Assembly (NCBI GenBank): GCA_015499995.1
Contig: JADNRV010000288.1
Span: 1-62,023, forward strand
Source: Flammula alnicola
Lineage: Eukaryota; Basidiomycota; Agaricomycetes; Agaricales; Strophariaceae
Reading direction: 5' to 3'
DNA length: 62,023 nt
Shown: one piece after another, positions 57,612-62,023 of the stretch
Layout: every line of letters starts with the position of its first letter
Position numbering within the stretch: position 1 is the first letter of the stretch
Program-made: the position numbers and the translations under genes
Notes under the pieces: model-generated
What the model was told of the DNA's origin: nothing
The model's database searches: none
Seen by the model: the letters and a program-made list of their open reading frames with translations, nothing else

Positions 57612-59950
57612 GGGAGCATGCGAGACAACAAACAGTAGATAGGAATATTGGGATGGACAGGAGGGTCACCCAGATCTGAGAAGAGCCTGCCAGGCCCTCC
57701 CTGATTCACTGGTAAAATCTATGTGGTCATAGCTAAGCAAGGGCTGAAGCCCCCACCGCCATCGACCAGGTCGGGTCTCTGCAAACAGCGCATAACACCA
57801 GCTCAGAGAGTCAACACCACTGGCCCGGGAACAACCAGGGCCCTAGGCACTTGTGGAACTTCACTGCCGAAATACAGAAACTTGCTGGGGCAGCAGGACA
57901 CTTTGACACTTTGACCATGGCCCTGCTCGAATCCAGGATTACCCCCTATCCAGAGTCCCTCATCCGACTCCAGCAGGATGCCAGGAGAAGGAGAACACCA
58001 TAGGGTGCTCCTCCAGATAAGTTGCCAGCTCCAAAACAAGTTTCGGTGCATAGCGTGTCCAAGGCTGCTTCTTGCACTTGAATAAATATTTGCGCGTCTG
58101 GGGATAAGTCCTGCACTCGCACACAAGGGCCCGAGGGTCATCGATTTTGAACCGCTCATAGTACAAGCCGATCAGAGCATGATTTGTTATTACACAGCAC
58201 ATGCGGGTGAAGAGCTGAGAGCTCTTACTGCTGAACTGAAGCCACGGACCCCCTTTAACAGGAGTGGGCTGAATGGGGTCCCCGTTTACCCCTTGCAACT
58301 CCAAGAAGTTGGAGCCAAGCAAATAAGGCTGATCAGAAATTTAATGCTTCCAATCTGCATGTGCCGACTTGTCCACGACGTCCCGGACATACTGGAGAGA
58401 GAGCTTGGTGGTAGGAATGACAGCAATGCCACACATACCAGCAACAAGATTGTGTGCTTTCTGATGTACCCAGAATATACCTGGGCACCCTGCCATTTGA
58501 TAACTACACCAGTGGCAGCTTGCCACCCTGGAGGGCAGGAGCTGTCGTCACCAGCATATGCAGCATCAGGATCATCCTCAAGAGACTTGAGGGATGCATC
58601 CAAAATTAACTTCCAAGCTGCTTCAGGATCTTCGGACCTGCTAAAGTGTGGCTTGGCAAGCCACTTGGATTGATCAGTATACCGATCAAGCATTCAATAA
58701 CCTAGACGGGCCTCCAGAGCAAAAGGCTCTGTAGACTCGACTGGAACATTGGAATAATGCACATTATCCATGAGAGCGCCCTTCACCTTTTGGCGATGGG
58801 CAGCAGGCATGCATTCAACCAACATGAGATGGGGGTTGCATGCTTAAGTGATAATCTGGACATGAATGACCAGACCGGGTGAGTATCTGAAAGAGTGGTG
58901 ATGCATATTGTTGAGTGATGATGCATATTGTTGAGTGATTGTGCAGTCTTTCGAGAAGTATAGGGATGGGTAGGAGGCCCACAAGGGCCTCCACTCCTCC
59001 TAAAGGTGAAGTACGAAAAGCACCCATAATCCAGAGAGCGGCCTTATGCTGAACATGCATAAGCTGTTTGATGAGGTTCTTGTTGCGGGCTCCCTTGAAA
59101 AACTACTTGCGATACCCATATGTAAATATGGGAATCACATATGTGCAATAAAGAAGACACTTCTGCATAGGCAGAAGCCCCTGAGTAGATGACCCAGATG
59201 ATGTTGAGGTCGGCCTCATTGGCCACACCTGAGGTAGCAAGGGAGATACCCTCATACGCACGAGAGGGCAGACAGGACCCAAAGGGTCCTGGCTGCATCT
59301 CAAAGTCCTTTGTCAATCTTGTCACGAAGCTCAATGATCTTTGTGTCCTTGGGTGGGAACCTGAGGCGCGGGTGCATAGCAAGAGGGGCCACCACCAAAG
59401 GCACTAGGGCCCAGGGCAGGGTCCCTCTGGGACAGCAGGTTGGCGGCAGCCATCTGAGCATAGCTCTGATGACTGCTCTTCCAGCCAGCTGGCCGAGGAG
59501 GAATAGAAGGCGGAGGCCTCAAATAGGAATCTGCCGGCCTCTTACGATGCTGATGGGGGGCAGGGGCACCCTTTGAAGGTGCAGGCGTAGCCTGCGACTT
59601 CGAAGGTGCCTCTGCACCAGATGGTGCTTTGAACGCTGGTGCCCTAGCCTTCCCAGTACTCTTGTGGGGGCGGGAGTCACAGATGACGTCCCAGTGTCCA
59701 TGTCAGTGTCCATAGGACCTGACCTGGAAGCACCAGGAAGGATGGAGGCCGTGGAGGCATAAACCATCTCCTCATGAGGGAGACTGAGGCCACAACCATC
59801 AAGGTAAGTTTGTGGATGGTGTGATTACCGTCCATGTTGAGTGTAGTGGCTTCCCACCCATCAGCCTTGCAAGAGGCCAGCAGATTCCTACCTGAGGCCT
59901 CTGCCTCCTCTTCCTCCACGGCCAGCTGGCTGGAAGAGCAGTCATCTTAG
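57612..59950 (-). pseudogene. Non-LTR (Tad1-like) LINE remnant: ORF1 N-terminus joined to RT C-terminus and RNase H
   Basis: On minus from about 59950: Gag-like ORF1 start (MAAANLLSQRDPALGPSAF at about 59450), then GVANEADLNII, where similarity to the plus-strand ORF1 copy stops at about 59200. It jumps to a LINE RT tail (LLYCTYVIPIFTYGYRK, ALWIMGAFRTSPLGGVEAL, LPIPILLERLHN). RNase H follows around 58690-58400 (GWQAATGVVIKWQG, CGIAVIPT) and then FTRMCCVITNHALIGLYYER with a degraded C-x-C-...-C finger. Endonuclease and most RT are missing through an internal deletion, and stops and frameshifts are frequent. Its 3' UTR is interrupted by G3 and ends in the tail at 49921. Confidence 0.7.
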
Positions 59951-60780
59951 CTATGCTGAGATGGCTGCTGCTAACCCGCTCTCCCAGAGGGACCCTGCCA
60001 TGGGCCCTAGTGCCTTTGGTGGTGGACCCCCTCGATATGCACCTGCGCCTCAGGTTCCTGCCATGCAGGCAGAACTCTCTGGCAACAAATGATTTCGGTC
60101 AGATCTGGTGGGGCCGCCATCTGTGAAGAGGCAAAAGGCTACCCCATCGTTTACCTCATCCGGACCTACTCGCAAGCAGGTCTTGATCCAGTACTCTGGC
60201 CCTGGGGAGTGCCCCAAGGACAACAAACTCATCGAGCTTCGCGATAAGCTCGACAAAGGGCTTCGAGGGTATATCCCTCGCTACTTCGAGTGTGGCCAAC
60301 AAGGCCGACCTCAACATCATTCGTGGATTCGTCCATGCTATCACTCCCACTTCCGACACCCTTGACGTGTGGGTTGGGCTCCCCACTTCGAAGTCTTATC
60401 TCAAGGCTCTCAATTTACCTGCCTTTAGTGACTATGTCACTAGGGTCCCTACCACTGGCGATGAGGTGAAGATGGCGATGCTCGCCTCCCCTCTTGCCAT
60501 TGACATCATGCTCGCAGGCCCCCCTCATGTCATCCGCAACTCGAAGGCGAGCACCACTGCTCACACCTTCTTTGAAATTTATGACTCACAATCAGGTCAA
60601 CATGTGAAGCGTCTTATCAACAAGACCTTCATGTTCCGCGGTAGGATGATTCTGATTCGCCCAGCTGCAGCTAGCATCGGTGTCCCCTCTGCACTCATTG
60701 CTGGAGGTGGGGCCATCCAAAAACTTCTTGCAGGGCGCCCCAGCCAAGGTGCGCTACCTGTGCTGGCCCGCATAAGGTAG
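59921..60780 (+). pseudogene. LINE ORF1 (Gag-like) copy, opposite orientation
   Basis: Head-to-head with the previous element. It starts in a shared segment (CAGCTGGCTGGAAGAGCAGT), reads NPLSQRDPAMGPSAFGGGPP, has a TGA near 60090, then PPSVKRQKATPSF, ELRDKLDKGLRGYIPRYFEC, and after a frame change at about 60290 an open frame of 162 residues (MANKADLNIIRGFVHAITPT, PLAIDIMLAGPPHVIRNSK, HVKRLINKTFMFRGRMILI). It ends at TAG 60780. ORF1 of such elements binds the element RNA. No RT follows in this orientation. Confidence 0.6.
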
Positions 60781-60837
60781 AGGTGCATCGCATCGCCGCC
60801 TCGTGCTGCAAACCCCACCCGGAGGCCAAGCCCTGAC

Positions 60838-62023
60838 GAAGTCTTTATTGTCCTCCACTGATTCCTACCGGAATCTGGCGGAATCCAGTCATTCCGAGGA
60901 ATGAGTTTTGGCTGAGAAGCCAGCCAAATGCATGATTTCATTCCGGCGGAATGCAGACCGGAATGAGCCGAGACCGGAATACCTAACAGGAATGACCGGA
61001 ACGGAATGGTCACCGGAATCCGGTGCACCATTGATTTATTGCTAATATTATCATTTATTATTAATACATTGATTTATTGTTAATATTATGATTTACTATT
61101 AATAATACTTAATGTTATTTAATAAATGGCATGCGCGTTCCGAAAATGCCAAATCACGTGACTCGGCAAACGCCGTGCCTGAACCCAGATGCCACGCAAT
61201 CAAATCCGTTGGCCATTCTTTCCTTCCCCCACTTCCTTCCCCCCCCACCACCATCCACCTGTTTCACCACCCCATGGCTCCGTCCCCACCACCAGCGCCG
61301 GCGTCGATGAGCGCGCGTGACCAGCGCACTGCAAACCGCAGTGCCGGCGCGCTCTCCGCCCCTACCACCACCAAATCCAAATCGACGAGCTGCAAACGGC
61401 AACAGTCGAACGCCGATGAGTCGGCGAGCAACGCAGCAAGCCCGCCGACGACGACGACGACGACGACGACGCCGAGGAGGCAAACGAGGGGCGGAAAGGA
61501 GGAAAGAAGGGATGAAAAGCGAAGAAAACCGCGGGCAAGCAGAAATCCAGGTGCGTAGCCCCCCCGTTTCCCGCCTTTCGCATCCCTAACCCATCGTTTA
61601 CCACCCCCAGCAGGAAGACAGGGGCCCAGCATCGTCGCGAAGACAAATCAAGAACGCCAAGGGCACCCCCACCACCTAAAGCTGTACGTACCCCGTTCCG
61701 CCCTCGTTTTTAAACAAAAACTAATGTTTCTTATATTATTATAGTGTCGAGCAGCTCCTAGAGGCTGCGGGCACCTCTGTGGCCCCCCCTGAGTGTGCCG
61801 CCTGCTCATCGACGGCCTCCGTGCTGCCCCCTCCGCCTACTGTCGCCACCACCCATGCTCGTGTCGAACGAGAACCCGACATCACCTCCAGAAAGGCCCC
61901 AGCCACCAGCCACGACGACGACAGCAGCACCGAGAGCGGAACCGACGACAGCAGCACCGACCACCATCGCCGCGGCAACGACAACGCCCGCAATGACAAT
62001 GCCTGCAATGACAACAGCCACCA
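60838..62023. mobile_element. F-family element F1d, right part outside the window
   Basis: The left end AAGTCTTTATTGTCCTCCAC matches the B-end of F1b. The subterminal zone (60860-61020) is full of CCGGAAT/ATTCCGG motifs plus GAAGCCAGCCAAA. An AT-rich stretch with TTTATT repeats follows, then a region similar to the interior of F1b (CACGTGACTCGGCAAACGCC). CpG sites are preserved, so this is a young copy. Its other end is not visible. Confidence 0.65.
61274..62023 (+). CDS. First exons of an unknown gene inside F1d, 3' partial
   Basis: ATG 61274 starts MAPSPPPAPASMSARDQRTA. Exon 1 runs to about 61551, then GTGCGT to CCCCAG (acceptor near 61611). Exon 2 ends near 61681 at GTACGT, and an acceptor TTATAG is near 61744. 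Exon 3 reads VEQLLEAAGTSVAPPECAAC and TSHDDDSSTESGTDDSSTD, then Asn-Asp repeats to the window edge. Phases agree across both introns. Low complexity (Ser, Thr, Ala, Asp), basic cluster in exon 1 (RRQTRGGKEERRDEKRRKPR). No domain is recognised yet. Its position relative to the end is like that of the frame in F1b. It could be the start of the element's own protein. Confidence 0.45.

Noticed and set aside
61154..62014. Long minus-strand frames at the right edge
   Set aside because: Shadows of the GC-rich plus-strand exons; no start, splice or motif support.

Overview
The window reads as a basidiomycete, most likely Agaricomycetes: two ordinary nuclear genes with many introns of about 50-60 nt, followed by about 57 kb of nested, mostly decayed transposable elements. 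The taxon is an inference from gene structure and element types; I cannot name a species.

Host genes. Positions 1-1799 (minus) hold the 5' part of a translation initiation factor eIF4B gene. Positions 1960-4458 (plus) hold histidyl-tRNA synthetase, with two in-frame starts that suggest mitochondrial and cytosolic forms. They diverge from a shared promoter of about 160 bp. A third, degenerate host-like gene (basidiomycete DUF6532-like, 39969-41844 minus) and an unidentified decayed coding region (15880-17128) lie among the repeats.

Repeat landscape, left to right: a Mutator-like MITE with a 9-bp duplication (4494-5031); nested inverted-repeat elements (5118-6026); a Ty1/copia fragment (6470-8250); a TIR element (8251-9388); Ty3/gypsy element G1 (9710-15036); a TIR element with a perfect 8-bp duplication (17129-18696); the nearly complete gypsy element G2 (20746-32403), whose 5' LTR and gag each contain another insertion; about 6 kb of AT-rich sequence without genes; decayed LTRs and a gypsy relic (38515-44870); a 3.2-kb TIR element with an 8-bp duplication (45845-49057); a LINE whose A-rich tail is at 49921 and whose body is at 57612-59950, split by the complete gypsy element G3 (50155-57611, duplication GGGAG); a second LINE ORF1 copy in the opposite orientation; and the start of another TIR element that runs off the right edge.

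The most interesting material has three parts. (1) A TIR element family (called F here) has ends beginning near GAGTNCTT, 8-bp duplications in three copies, and subterminal arrays of GGANTCC palindromes. Two members carry an internal tRNA-like module, and the member at the right edge carries the start of a spliced reading frame. (2) Three gypsy families have a predicted self-priming site: an 11-nt segment about 33 nt below the TATA box is exactly complementary to the sequence just after the 5' LTR, and a base change in G3 is compensated on the other side. (3) G2 and G3 carry two additional genes after the chromodomain integrase. The first overlaps the pol stop codon (ATGA or TGATG), and the second encodes a coiled-coil, double zinc-knuckle protein.

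Decay has a clear signature. Stop codons in G1 and G2 are nearly all TGA at conserved arginine positions (CGA to TGA), as expected from CpG deamination. G3 instead shows clustered single-base deletions that could be assembly errors.
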